This document shows positions 53,709 to 61,883 of a stretch of DNA of 64,000 bases, one piece after another; within the stretch, counting starts at the first letter, position 1; each line of letters opens with the position of its first letter. The translations under genes and the position numbers were made by a program. Under the pieces are notes generated by a model. It had not been told where the DNA came from. It saw only the letters and a list, made by a program, of their open reading frames with translations, and ran no database searches. Source of the DNA: Eubacterium sp. ER2 (GTDB taxonomy: Bacteria > Bacillota > Clostridia > Lachnospirales > Lachnospiraceae); contig NZ_JPJE01000018.1 of assembly GCF_000765215.1 (NCBI RefSeq), forward strand, positions 204,432-268,431, in the 5' to 3' direction.

Positions 53709-53739
53709 AGTCTGTGACTTTGCAGACGGAGGGGCCGTC

Positions 53740-54894
53740 CTATACGGACGGCTCCGAAACCCCTGTCTCCGGATCCATTCGGACTTCAATGCCGTTGACC
53801 TCCACCTGGTCATCCACAGGGATCACAAGGCATTTCCGCCCGTCCACGATCCGTACGTCCACCAGGTCTGTCCGGTCCGGATTGACGTTGATCACAATGT
53901 CCGGAGTCTTGATGTTGAATTTCTTTGTGCTGGCAATGTTGGAGGCCAGAAGGGAGGCCTTTGCGCCCACAGTTTCATCGAACTCCCGGTCAAAGTTCTC
54001 CAGGTTCTCCTCCGGCACCCCGCTCAGGGAGAAGAGACGTCTGACCTCCGGCTTGCCAAGCTCCAGGGGCTCCGGCTCCTCCTTGTTCTCCTCGATCAGG
54101 GTGTTCAGGTTCTCGTGAATATTGCGGATCACACTGTAGGCACAGTCCTCGCCCAGGGTGTCCGCGATCATGGCCTGGAAGGACTCCTTCTGGGTGCCGG
54201 CGCTCAAGACCTGGCTGCAGCCCAGAACCTGGGTGAGGAAGACCTCCTGCAGCTCCTCGGGCTTCTTGGAGTAATAGAGCAGGCCGTGGACGTCGCTGGC
54301 CCGGTCGTTGAAGGCGGGGAAGAGAAAACCGTTTACCGGATCATTTACGATCCAGTCCCGGATCCTGTCCTCGATGCTGTTGTGCTCCGCGTTGTAGCAA
54401 AGGCCCGCCTTGGAGAGGGACACAGGACAGATGCTGCACAGTATGTAGTCGTAGACTGTATCGGAGGCGTCGTACATCTCCATCCCGTCGGAGGCCTTGC
54501 CGGGCACGTCGTAGGCGGCGTGGATGAGGAGAATGAGATAGTGCTCCCCAAAGTCATAGTTCTCGATCACCTTATCGTAAAACTCGGACACCAGCATGTC
54601 GTCTGTGAGCCTGCTGTCCTTGAGCTGCATCAGGAACTCCTGGGCTCCGCCCTTTTGCTCCTCCTCCAGAGGAAAGCTCATATTGAGGAGGTTTTTCCCG
54701 ACAGTGCCGGACAGAGTCCGCTTGAACAGATCAAAATACTTGTATTCCTCCTCCTCGGGGAGAGAGAGGAAGGCCTCCTTGAATTCCAGTTTCTTTTCCT
54801 TGTCTCCGTCCACATAGCAGCCGCAGATGCGGGTGATGGCGCAGTTCTGCAAAGAGAACTGCTTTCGGATTTCCAGAACTTCTTTTTTATTCAT
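53740..54894 (-). CDS. DUF4317 family protein of unknown function
   Basis: 384 aa, a family I recognise from Lachnospiraceae and related Clostridia, with no known function. Conserved features include the start MNKKEVLEIRKQFSLQNCAITRICGCYVDGDKEKK, LFKRTLSGTVGKNLLNMSFP, ILLIHAAYDVPGKASDGMEM and YDYILCSICPVSLSKAGLCYN. There is no signal peptide or membrane helix, so it is probably cytoplasmic. It stands alone, converging with the ProX-like gene. Confidence 0.8.
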   Translation of the reverse strand: MNKKEVLEIRKQFSLQNCAITRICGCYVDGDKEKKLEFKEAFLSLPEEEEYKYFDLFKRTLSGTVGKNLLNMSFPLEEEQKGGAQEFLMQLKDSRLTDDMLVSEFYDKVIENYDFGEHYLILLIHAAYDVPGKASDGMEMYDASDTVYDYILCSICPVSLSKAGLCYNAEHNSIEDRIRDWIVNDPVNGFLFPAFNDRASDVHGLLYYSKKPEELQEVFLTQVLGCSQVLSAGTQKESFQAMIADTLGEDCAYSVIRNIHENLNTLIEENKEEPEPLELGKPEVRRLFSLSGVPEENLENFDREFDETVGAKASLLASNIASTKKFNIKTPDIVINVNPDRTDLVDVRIVDGRKCLVIPVDDQVEVNGIEVRMDPETGVSEPSV

Positions 54895-55108
54895 GAGATA
54901 CCCCTTTTCTTACTATATTTTTTCTAAAAAGTCAGCCGGAGCCTCTCCCGGGGGAGACGAATTCCGGAACACTCATTTTAACACAGGGGAGCAGGCTTGA
55001 CAACCATCCGGCCCGTCCTGGCGGCCCGCGGGCGGAGAAAAAAAGAATAAGTGCAAAAAGAGCAAAATATATTAGTAACAGACGATGTATGCAAGGAGAG
55101 ATGGGCAT

Positions 55109-56320
55109 ATGAAACGATTTTTGACGGCCCTCCTGTGCGGGGCGCTGCTCCTGCAGCCGGCCCTGCTCAGAGCGGCGCCCCAGGCCGGCCAGGAAGAGAC
55201 TGGGCAGGAGGAAAGCGGGCAGGAGGAAGCGGGGGCAGGTCCCCAGGTGGGTTCACCCTCTGCTTTTCTGATGGAGGCGTCCACAGGAAAGTCCGTCTAC
55301 GAGAAAAACGCGGATGAGAGACGGCCCCCTGCCAGCGTGACGAAGATCATGACCCTGCTTCTCATCTTTGACGCTCTGGCGGAAGGGAAGATTGCCCTGG
55401 AAGACCAAGTGACCGTGTCCGAGTATGCCGCCTCCATGGGAGGCTCTCAGGTCTTCCTGGAGCCGGGGGAGGTGCAGACGGTGGACACCCTGATCAAGTG
55501 TATCGCCGTAGCAAGCGCAAACGACGCATGTGTAGCCATGGCAGAGCATATCTGGGGGAGCGAGGAGGAGTTTGTGAAGCACATGAACGAGAGGGCTGCC
55601 GGACTTGGCATGGAGAACACCAGCTTTGTCAACTGTAACGGCCTGGATGCGGAGGGGCATTTGACTACCGCCAGGGACATAGGGACCATGTCCAGGGAGC
55701 TGATCCTTACATATCCCCAGATCCGGGATTACGCCTGCATCTGGATGGAGGACATCACCCACACCACGGCAAAGGGGAGCAGCACTTTCACCCTGGCCAA
55801 CACCAACAAGCTGATCCGCCAGTACGCCTACGCCACAGGCCTGAAGACCGGCTCCACAGACGACGCCGGCTTCTGCGTGTCCGCCACGGCCGAAAAGAAC
55901 CAGATGGAGATGATCGCGGTGGTCATGGGGGCGGAGACCTCAAAAGACCGGTTCAGGGACGCGGTGACTCTTCTGGACTATGGCTTTGGAAAGTGTGTCA
56001 AATATGTGGATGAGGGCATCCAGAGCCTGGAGCCTGTGAGGGTCCAGGGAGGCCAGAAGAGACTGGCGGCTGTCAGCCAGAAGGAGCCTTTCCAGTATGT
56101 GGACACGGAAGGGGCGGACCTGACAGCCATTGAGCGGGAGTATCAGCCCCAGGAGAAGCTGACAGCCCCTGTCAAAGCGGGGGATAAGGCGGGAAGCGTG
56201 GTCTACACACTGGACGGCGCCGAGATCGGCAGGGTGGACATTGTGGCGGTGGAGGATGTCCCGAAGGCCACCTACCAAAGCTCCCTGGAGCAGACCCTGG
56301 AGCTGTTCTTCCCGGCCTAG
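55109..56320 (+). CDS. D-alanyl-D-alanine carboxypeptidase (DacA/DacF type)
   Basis: 403-aa low-molecular-weight penicillin-binding protein that trims the terminal D-Ala from peptidoglycan stem peptides. The signal peptide MKRFLTALLCGALLLQPALLRAAPQ is followed by a Gln/Glu/Gly-rich linker and the S11 domain with SVTK (SxxK), SAND (SxN-like) and KTGSTDDAGFC (KTG). A C-terminal PBP5-type beta domain follows. AAGGAG lies 10 bases before the ATG at 55109; the upstream in-frame ATG at 55085 would spoil the signal peptide. Confidence 0.93.
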   Translation: MKRFLTALLCGALLLQPALLRAAPQAGQEETGQEESGQEEAGAGPQVGSPSAFLMEASTGKSVYEKNADERRPPASVTKIMTLLLIFDALAEGKIALEDQVTVSEYAASMGGSQVFLEPGEVQTVDTLIKCIAVASANDACVAMAEHIWGSEEEFVKHMNERAAGLGMENTSFVNCNGLDAEGHLTTARDIGTMSRELILTYPQIRDYACIWMEDITHTTAKGSSTFTLANTNKLIRQYAYATGLKTGSTDDAGFCVSATAEKNQMEMIAVVMGAETSKDRFRDAVTLLDYGFGKCVKYVDEGIQSLEPVRVQGGQKRLAAVSQKEPFQYVDTEGADLTAIEREYQPQEKLTAPVKAGDKAGSVVYTLDGAEIGRVDIVAVEDVPKATYQSSLEQTLELFFPA

Positions 56321-56443
56321 CCGGAAAGCAGGCATTAACTGGAAGAGCAGACGCGAAAGAAAGTTGCAAAACAGGGAAACAGATTATATAATCATTACCA
56401 GAACTGCCCAGAAGGCGGCAGACAGATAAGGGAGGAACGCGAA

Positions 56444-57313
56444 ATGTGGAAGAAGCCGCTTGCGCTGCTTGGCGCGTCTGCCCTGGTGTGCGCCGGGGAG
56501 ATGGCAAGGGAATTGTCCACCTTCCGGGTGAGACGCTACAGGGAAGAGATACCGGGAATGGAGAGAGGGAGCAAGATCCGGATGGTCTTTCTCTCAGATC
56601 TTCACGGAAAGGAGTACGGAAGGGAGAACCGCAGGCTCCTGGAGCAGGTCGAGAGGGAGGAGCCGGACTGTATCCTGGTGGGCGGCGACATGCTGACCCG
56701 GACACAGCCGGAGACTGACAGGACGGCAGCCGCTCTCATGAGGAGGCTTGCGGCTGTGGCCCCCGTCTATGCCGCCAACGGAAACCATGAGCAGAAGATG
56801 AAGGAGAACAGAAGACAGTACCAAGACCGGTATGAGAGATACCGGGACGCCCTGATGGGGGCAGGCGTACACCTGCTGGAAAACGAGACCTGTCTGTTTC
56901 AGAAGGGGAGCTTCCAGGCTGCGCTGACAGGCCTGGAGATCCCCCTTTCCTGCTACAGTCATTTCGGGAGGGAAAAGCTGCAGACAGAGGAGATAAAAAG
57001 GAGGATCGGGGAGCCGGAGGGAGAGGAGTACCACATCCTCCTGGCTCACAACCCGGCCTGCATGGACGCCTACTGGGACTGGGGTGCGGATCTTGTCCTG
57101 TCCGGGCATCTCCACGGAGGCGTCGTCCGGCTGCCCCTTGCGGGGGGAGTCATCACGCCTCAGATGCAGCTTTTCCCCAGATATTCAGGAGATATGTACA
57201 AAAGAAGAGACGGGCGAAGCTGTGTGGTCAGCCGGGGGCTGGGAACCCACACAGTCAATGTCCGTCTCTACAATATGGCTGAGCTCGTCAGCCTTTCCTT
57301 TACAGGTAAATAG
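56444..57313 (+). CDS. Calcineurin-like metallophosphoesterase, membrane-anchored
   Basis: 289 aa with an N-terminal hydrophobic segment (PLALLGASALVCAGEMA). The dinuclear metal site motifs appear in order: FLSDLHG, VGGDML, ANGNHEQ, LLAHNP and SGHLHGG. This is the YkuE-like subfamily; the substrate is unknown. It follows the carboxypeptidase by 123 bp in the same direction. Its stop codon lies only two bases from the stop of the opposing degV gene. Confidence 0.88.
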   Translation: MWKKPLALLGASALVCAGEMARELSTFRVRRYREEIPGMERGSKIRMVFLSDLHGKEYGRENRRLLEQVEREEPDCILVGGDMLTRTQPETDRTAAALMRRLAAVAPVYAANGNHEQKMKENRRQYQDRYERYRDALMGAGVHLLENETCLFQKGSFQAALTGLEIPLSCYSHFGREKLQTEEIKRRIGEPEGEEYHILLAHNPACMDAYWDWGADLVLSGHLHGGVVRLPLAGGVITPQMQLFPRYSGDMYKRRDGRSCVVSRGLGTHTVNVRLYNMAELVSLSFTGK

Positions 57314-57315
57314 GC

Positions 57316-58194
57316 CTAAGGCCGGTGCACCCGGAAGACGCCCACTCCAAGAGCCCCCGCCCCGGTGTGGCAGCCGATGCTCATGGTGAGAGGATAGTGG
57401 ACGATCTCCATATCCGGAAAACATTCCTGATACTTTTCCTTCCAGGAGAGAAACTCTTCTTCGTCCATGTCCGTCTCGGCCATGCCAAGCTTCAGGACGC
57501 CCTCGTCCCTCAGATGGGAGAAGCGCGTGTCTATATCCTTTCTTACCGCCCTGCACATAGTCCGGAAGGCGGCCTTCATGCCCCGGACCTTGGCGAAGGC
57601 ATCCAGTTTGTCCCCCTGGATGGTGAGGACAGGCTTCAGGTTCAGCACCGTGCCCACCGCGGCTGCGGCAGGAGTGATGCGCCCTCCTCTTTTCAGGTAT
57701 TTCAGGGTGTCCACCGCAATGTAGATGCTGGCATCCAGCGCCTCGCTTTCAAGCTGCTCCTTGATCTGTCGTCCCGTCCTTCCCTCCCTGGCGAGGAAGT
57801 AGGCGTCCAGCACGGACTGGGTTTGGGTGACAGAGATCCGGTGGTTGTCCACCACATGGACGCGGCCCTCAAAGTCACCCTCAGAGGCCAGAGCCAGAGC
57901 GCTGGCGCAGGAGGTGGAAAGTCCGCTGGACATGGGGATATACACGACCTCCCGGTAATCCCGCAGGAGGGAGGCCCACATGTCCATCACATCTCCGGGG
58001 GAGGGGAGGGATGTGCTGACAGCGGCGTCAGAGGCCAGCTTCCGGTAGAACGCGTCGGCAGTGATGCTCTTCCCCTCGTAAAAGGTCTCACCATCGATCA
58101 GGACAGGCATGGGAATGATATGGATGTCGGAATAAGGCTCGCACCCCGGCATGATCCCGCAGTTGCTGTCCGTCATAATAGCAATGTCTGACAT
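57316..58194 (-). CDS. DegV family fatty-acid-binding protein
   Basis: 292 aa. DegV proteins bind a fatty acid and hand it to the FakA kinase. The N-terminal IAIMTDSNCGIM, IIPMPVLIDGETFYEG, VSTSLPSPGDVMDMW and VVYIPMSSGLSTSCASAL segments fit the family. Its promoter overlaps the operator shared with the divergent tetR gene, so it is probably regulated by that protein. A fakA gene is not in the window. A long frame on the opposite strand here is a codon-bias shadow. Confidence 0.92.
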   Translation of the reverse strand: MSDIAIMTDSNCGIMPGCEPYSDIHIIPMPVLIDGETFYEGKSITADAFYRKLASDAAVSTSLPSPGDVMDMWASLLRDYREVVYIPMSSGLSTSCASALALASEGDFEGRVHVVDNHRISVTQTQSVLDAYFLAREGRTGRQIKEQLESEALDASIYIAVDTLKYLKRGGRITPAAAAVGTVLNLKPVLTIQGDKLDAFAKVRGMKAAFRTMCRAVRKDIDTRFSHLRDEGVLKLGMAETDMDEEEFLSWKEKYQECFPDMEIVHYPLTMSIGCHTGAGALGVGVFRVHRP

Positions 58195-58250
58195 AGTATT
58201 CTCCTTTACAGTTCCATGATATGACTTAAAAACTCAAAATATCTTACACA

Positions 58251-58308
58251 TTGACCGATATTTTAACAGATGTTAAAATATTATAGCAGAACAAAAAATA
58301 AAACTCAA
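58251..58308. promoter_or_regulatory. Divergent degV/tetR promoters with shared palindromic operator
   Basis: Perfect 11-bp inverted repeat ATATTTTAACA / TGTTAAAATAT (58258-58281), two bases between arms. Rightward promoter (tetR): TTGACC (58251-58256), 17 bp, TAAAAT (58274-58279). Leftward promoter (degV): TTGAGT (58308-58303), 17 bp, TATAAT (58285-58280). The palindrome fills the spacer and -10 of the first and touches the -10 and start site of the second. A protein bound there should block both. Confidence 0.8.
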
Positions 58309-58359
58309 TGACAGACCATCCGTTTTTGTCAGTTATTTATACAGATCGGGGGAAATGTA

Positions 58360-58944
58360 ATGGAAGACAGACGCATTACGAAGACAAAGAGAAATCTGAA
58401 GAGCACCCTCATCTCCATGCTTCCGGAGCAGCCCTTTGAGCAGATCTCCATCACGGAGCTGTGTGCCAGGGCGCAGATCAGCAGGATCACCTTCTACTCT
58501 CACTACAGCGACAAGTACGCCCTGGTGGACGAGATCTTTCAGGATATGGTGGTCCTGGGCACGGAGGACTATGAGAGGAAACAGCGAAAGAACAATCCGG
58601 GAAGGGACGAGGTGCTCAGCTACTGCAACATCCTGGATGCCATTATGGAGCTGTACTACAGCCATTTTGACTTTTTCCATTACACGGCGCCGGACAAAAA
58701 TCCCTACCTTGCGTTCGCCTTCTACAGCATCGTCCTGGAGACGGTGGAGAAGCACACAAAGAGGATGGAGAGGCAAAGCCGGCTTAAGTACTCGCCGAAG
58801 AGGATCGCCGGTTTTCTCTGCTACGGGATCATCGGCTTCATCAACGAGGGACACGCAGAGCGCATTCCGGTGGAAAGGCAGCAAAAAGAGGCCAAGGAGC
58901 TTCTCATGGGCATTCTACGGTCCCGAGTGCTCATACAGCTTTAG
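58360..58944 (+). CDS. TetR family transcriptional regulator
   Basis: 194 aa. The N-terminal helix-turn-helix is LKSTLISMLPEQPFEQISITELCARAQISRITFYSHYSDKYALVDEI (about 12-60). The C-terminal ligand domain is mostly helical and Tyr/Phe-rich (YYSHFDFFHYTAPDKNPYLAFAF) and belongs to the C-terminal family common in Firmicutes (YcgE/DhaS-like). It is divergent from degV, with a palindromic operator between them, so autoregulation and control of degV are likely. The ligand is unknown; a fatty acid or lipid signal would fit the neighbour, but that is a guess. Confidence 0.9.
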   Translation: MEDRRITKTKRNLKSTLISMLPEQPFEQISITELCARAQISRITFYSHYSDKYALVDEIFQDMVVLGTEDYERKQRKNNPGRDEVLSYCNILDAIMELYYSHFDFFHYTAPDKNPYLAFAFYSIVLETVEKHTKRMERQSRLKYSPKRIAGFLCYGIIGFINEGHAERIPVERQQKEAKELLMGILRSRVLIQL

Positions 58945-59016
58945 AAAAACTGTTGAGAAAAGAGCAAAGGTCAGATATAATAGTATGGTTAAGTCAGGAA
59001 AGAGCGGAGGATGTCT

Positions 59017-59811
59017 GTGGGATTAGAGGTAAAGCTGCAGGTGTTTGAAGGCCCTCTGGACCTTCTTCTGCACCTCATCGACAAAAATAAAATAGATATC
59101 TACGACATTCCTATCGTGGAGATCACAAATCAGTACATGGAATATATCCACGCCATGGAGAGGGAGGACCTGAACGTGATGAGCGAGTTCCTCCTCATGG
59201 CGGCCACACTGCTGGACATCAAGTGCCGGATGCTGCTTCCCAAGGAAGTGAACGAGGAGGGGGAGGAGGAAGACCCCCGGCAGGAGCTGGTGGAGCAGCT
59301 TCTCCAGTACAAGATGTACAAGTACATGTCCTACGAGCTCCGGGACCGGCAGGTGGAGGGCGAAAGATCCCTGTACCGGGAGCCGGACATACCGGAGGAG
59401 GTGCAGGACTACGTGGAGCCTGTGGATCTGGACAAACTGCTGGACGGGCTGACCCTGTCCAGGCTGAACAGCATTTTCCGGGAGATGATGCGCAGGCAGA
59501 CGGAGAAGATCGATCCCATCCGCAGCCGCTTTGGAAAGATCGAGAAGGAGGAGGTCTCCCTGCCGGAGAAGCTGGACTATGTGGAGGAGTACGCCGGAAC
59601 CCACCCCGCCTTCAGCTTCCGGCAGCTCCTGTCAAGGCAGGGATCCAGGGTACAGCTTGTAGTCACCTTCCTGGCCGTGCTGGAGCTGATGAAGACAGGC
59701 AAGATCAGGGTTCTGCAGGAGCAGCCCTTTGACGATATCCTTATCACCTCCATGATATGCGGCGGGGAGCGGACAGCGCAAGAAGAGCAAAGAGAAGAAG
59801 GGGAAGTATAA
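59017..59811 (+). CDS. scpA: Segregation and condensation protein A
   Basis: Kleisin subunit of the SMC-ScpAB condensin, 264 aa from this start. The N-terminal VKLQVFEGPLDLLLHLIDKNKIDIYDIPIVEIT, the EFLLMAATLLDIKCRMLLP motif and the C-terminal winged helix (VVTFLAVLELMKTGKIRVLQEQPFDDI) are typical. Start choice: GGAGG (59006-59010) is six bases before the GTG at 59017, but directly abuts an in-frame ATG at 59011, so GTG is preferred. scpB follows after one base. Confidence 0.94.
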   Translation: MGLEVKLQVFEGPLDLLLHLIDKNKIDIYDIPIVEITNQYMEYIHAMEREDLNVMSEFLLMAATLLDIKCRMLLPKEVNEEGEEEDPRQELVEQLLQYKMYKYMSYELRDRQVEGERSLYREPDIPEEVQDYVEPVDLDKLLDGLTLSRLNSIFREMMRRQTEKIDPIRSRFGKIEKEEVSLPEKLDYVEEYAGTHPAFSFRQLLSRQGSRVQLVVTFLAVLELMKTGKIRVLQEQPFDDILITSMICGGERTAQEEQREEGEV

Positions 59812-59812
59812 A

Positions 59813-60382
59813 GTGGAGATAAGCAGACTAGAGGGTATCATAGAAGCCATTCTTTTTACTATGGGGGACTCCGTGGAGCTCTCCAAGATCGCGGCGGCCA
59901 TCGGCCATGACGAGGAGACGACCCGCAAGGTGATCCACAACATGATGGATAAATACGAGACGGACGACAGGGGAATCCACATCATTGAGCTGGAGGACTC
60001 CTTCCAGATGTGCACAAAGCCCCAGATGTACGAGTATCTCATCAAGGTGGCAAAGCAGCCCCGCAGGTACGTGCTCACGGACGTGCAGCTGGAGACGCTC
60101 TCCATCATCGCCTATCGCCAGCCTGTCACAAAGCTGGAGATCGAAAAGATCCGGGGAGTCAAGTCAGACCACGCGGTGAACAAACTGGTGGAGTATGATC
60201 TCGTGTGCGAGGTGGGACGGCTGGACGCGCCTGGAAAGCCCATCCTGTTCGGGACAACGGAGGAGTTCCTGCGGCGCTTCAGCATCCACTCCCTGGACGA
60301 GCTGCCGGGGATCAACCCGGAGCAGATCGAGAATTTCAAACACGAGGCCGAGGAGGAGGCCCAGCTGAAGCTGGACGTATAG
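59813..60382 (+). CDS. scpB: Segregation and condensation protein B (GTG start)
   Basis: 189-aa winged-helix partner of ScpA. Landmarks are EGIIEAILFTMGDSVEL, LQMCTKPQMYEYL-like FQMCTKPQMYEYL, LSIIAYRQPVTKLEIEKIRGVKSDHAVNKL and GKPILFGTTEEFLRRFSIHSLDELP. The GTG lies one base after the scpA stop. Confidence 0.95.
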   Translation: MEISRLEGIIEAILFTMGDSVELSKIAAAIGHDEETTRKVIHNMMDKYETDDRGIHIIELEDSFQMCTKPQMYEYLIKVAKQPRRYVLTDVQLETLSIIAYRQPVTKLEIEKIRGVKSDHAVNKLVEYDLVCEVGRLDAPGKPILFGTTEEFLRRFSIHSLDELPGINPEQIENFKHEAEEEAQLKLDV

Positions 60383-60443
60383 CCTGTTCGGGCGCAAGAC
60401 ATATTTTTCGGTCACGGGGCATACATATAAGTTAACTGCGCGG

Positions 60444-61760
60444 ATGCTTCGGGTCGTGATGTGTATGAGAAGACCGGAAAAAGGTCGGTTATATAGAAAA
60501 TGGTATGGAATGAGAAGGATAAAGAGGGCCGGTATTCTCCTGGCGCCTGTCCTCCTCTTTATCTGGCTGGCGTTCTGTCCTTCCATGCGGGGGATGGCTG
60601 CCGGTGCCGGGGAGGGGGAGACGCCGGAGGAGCTGGCCCAGCTCTACGCCCGGTCAGCGGTCCTGATGGACGCTGACAGCGGGCGTGTTTTATTTGGAAA
60701 AGACGCGGACACAGCCCGTCCCATGGCCAGCACTACCAAGATTATGACGTGCATCCTGGCGCTGGAGACGGCGGACCTGGAGATGGAGTGCTCTGTGTCG
60801 GAGGAGGCTGCCTCCCAGCCGGAGGTCCGGCTGGGCGTCCGGGAGGGGGAGACCTACCGCCTGGAGGATCTTCTCTGCTCCCTGATGCTGGAGTCCCACA
60901 ATGACAGCGCTGTAGTGATCGCGGAGAACACAGCCGGGAGTGTGGAGAAATTTGCCGGGATGATGAACCGGAAGGCGGAGGAGATCGGCTGCCGGGACAC
61001 CTATTTCATCACTCCCAACGGCCTGGACGCCTCCGATGGGACCGGGATCCACTCCACCACAGCGGCCGACCTGGCCCGGATCCTTAAGTACTGTATCACC
61101 CAGTCCCCAAAGAGGACGGCCTTTCTCGACATCACGGGGAAGGACAGCTACACCTTCACAGACCTGTCCGGTCAGAGGAGCTTCTCCCTGCAAAACCACA
61201 ACGCCTTTCTCACCATGATGGAGGGGGCTCTCACGGGAAAGACCGGATTTACAGCGGACGCCGGATACTGCTATGTGGGAGCTCTGGAAAACGGGGGACG
61301 CACCTTTATCGTAGCCCTGCTGGCCTGCGGGTGGCCGGGCAACAAGGGGTACAAGTGGGAGGACACAAAGAAACTGATGCAGTACGGGATTGACCACTAC
61401 CAATATGAGACGGTCACTCTGGACCGGCCCCTGCCAGCCCTTCCTGTTTCCGGCGGCTCGCCGCCCTCCGGCACTCTGGAGGGGGAGGCTCTGGCTCTCC
61501 TTGCGTCAGAGCCCATCCAAAAGGAATTCCTTCTGGCGGAAAACGAGACGGTGACTGCCAGCATCGACCTGCCGGAGAAGCTGACTGCCCCGGTGACAGA
61601 GGGGCAGGAGGTGGGGAGTATCCGCTACTGCGTCGGGGATTTTCCGGTGGCAGAGCAGAAGGTAACGGCGGCTGCAAAGGTGCCGGAGCGAAGCGCCCTC
61701 TGGTGTTTCAGCCAGGTCTGCGCCCGCTATTTTGCGGGGAAGAATAAGATAAATCAATAA
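60444..61760 (+). CDS. D-alanyl-D-alanine carboxypeptidase (DacB-like)
   Basis: 438 aa from the first possible start. The signal or anchor segment is AGILLAPVLLFIWLAFCPSMRGMAAG. The S11 catalytic motifs are STTK (SxxK), SHND (SxN) and KTGFTADAGYC (KTG), with a C-terminal beta domain (KLTAPVTEGQEVGSIRYCVGD). The position after scpA-scpB equals that of the spore-cortex enzyme DacB in Bacillus. Start uncertain: none of the in-frame ATGs (60444, 60459, 60465, 60510) has a good ribosome binding site, but 60510 gives the most standard signal peptide (MRRIKRAG). Confidence 0.9.
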   Translation: MLRVVMCMRRPEKGRLYRKWYGMRRIKRAGILLAPVLLFIWLAFCPSMRGMAAGAGEGETPEELAQLYARSAVLMDADSGRVLFGKDADTARPMASTTKIMTCILALETADLEMECSVSEEAASQPEVRLGVREGETYRLEDLLCSLMLESHNDSAVVIAENTAGSVEKFAGMMNRKAEEIGCRDTYFITPNGLDASDGTGIHSTTAADLARILKYCITQSPKRTAFLDITGKDSYTFTDLSGQRSFSLQNHNAFLTMMEGALTGKTGFTADAGYCYVGALENGGRTFIVALLACGWPGNKGYKWEDTKKLMQYGIDHYQYETVTLDRPLPALPVSGGSPPSGTLEGEALALLASEPIQKEFLLAENETVTASIDLPEKLTAPVTEGQEVGSIRYCVGDFPVAEQKVTAAAKVPERSALWCFSQVCARYFAGKNKINQ

Positions 61761-61883
61761 AAATGATTAAATTTACCACTTTTCTTTTGGGCATATGTAT
61801 GATAGGATAGACGGGTATTAAAAAAGAACAATAAAGTTGATAAATATTCTGCTTTTTGTATTGCTGAAAGGAAGAGATGAGAC

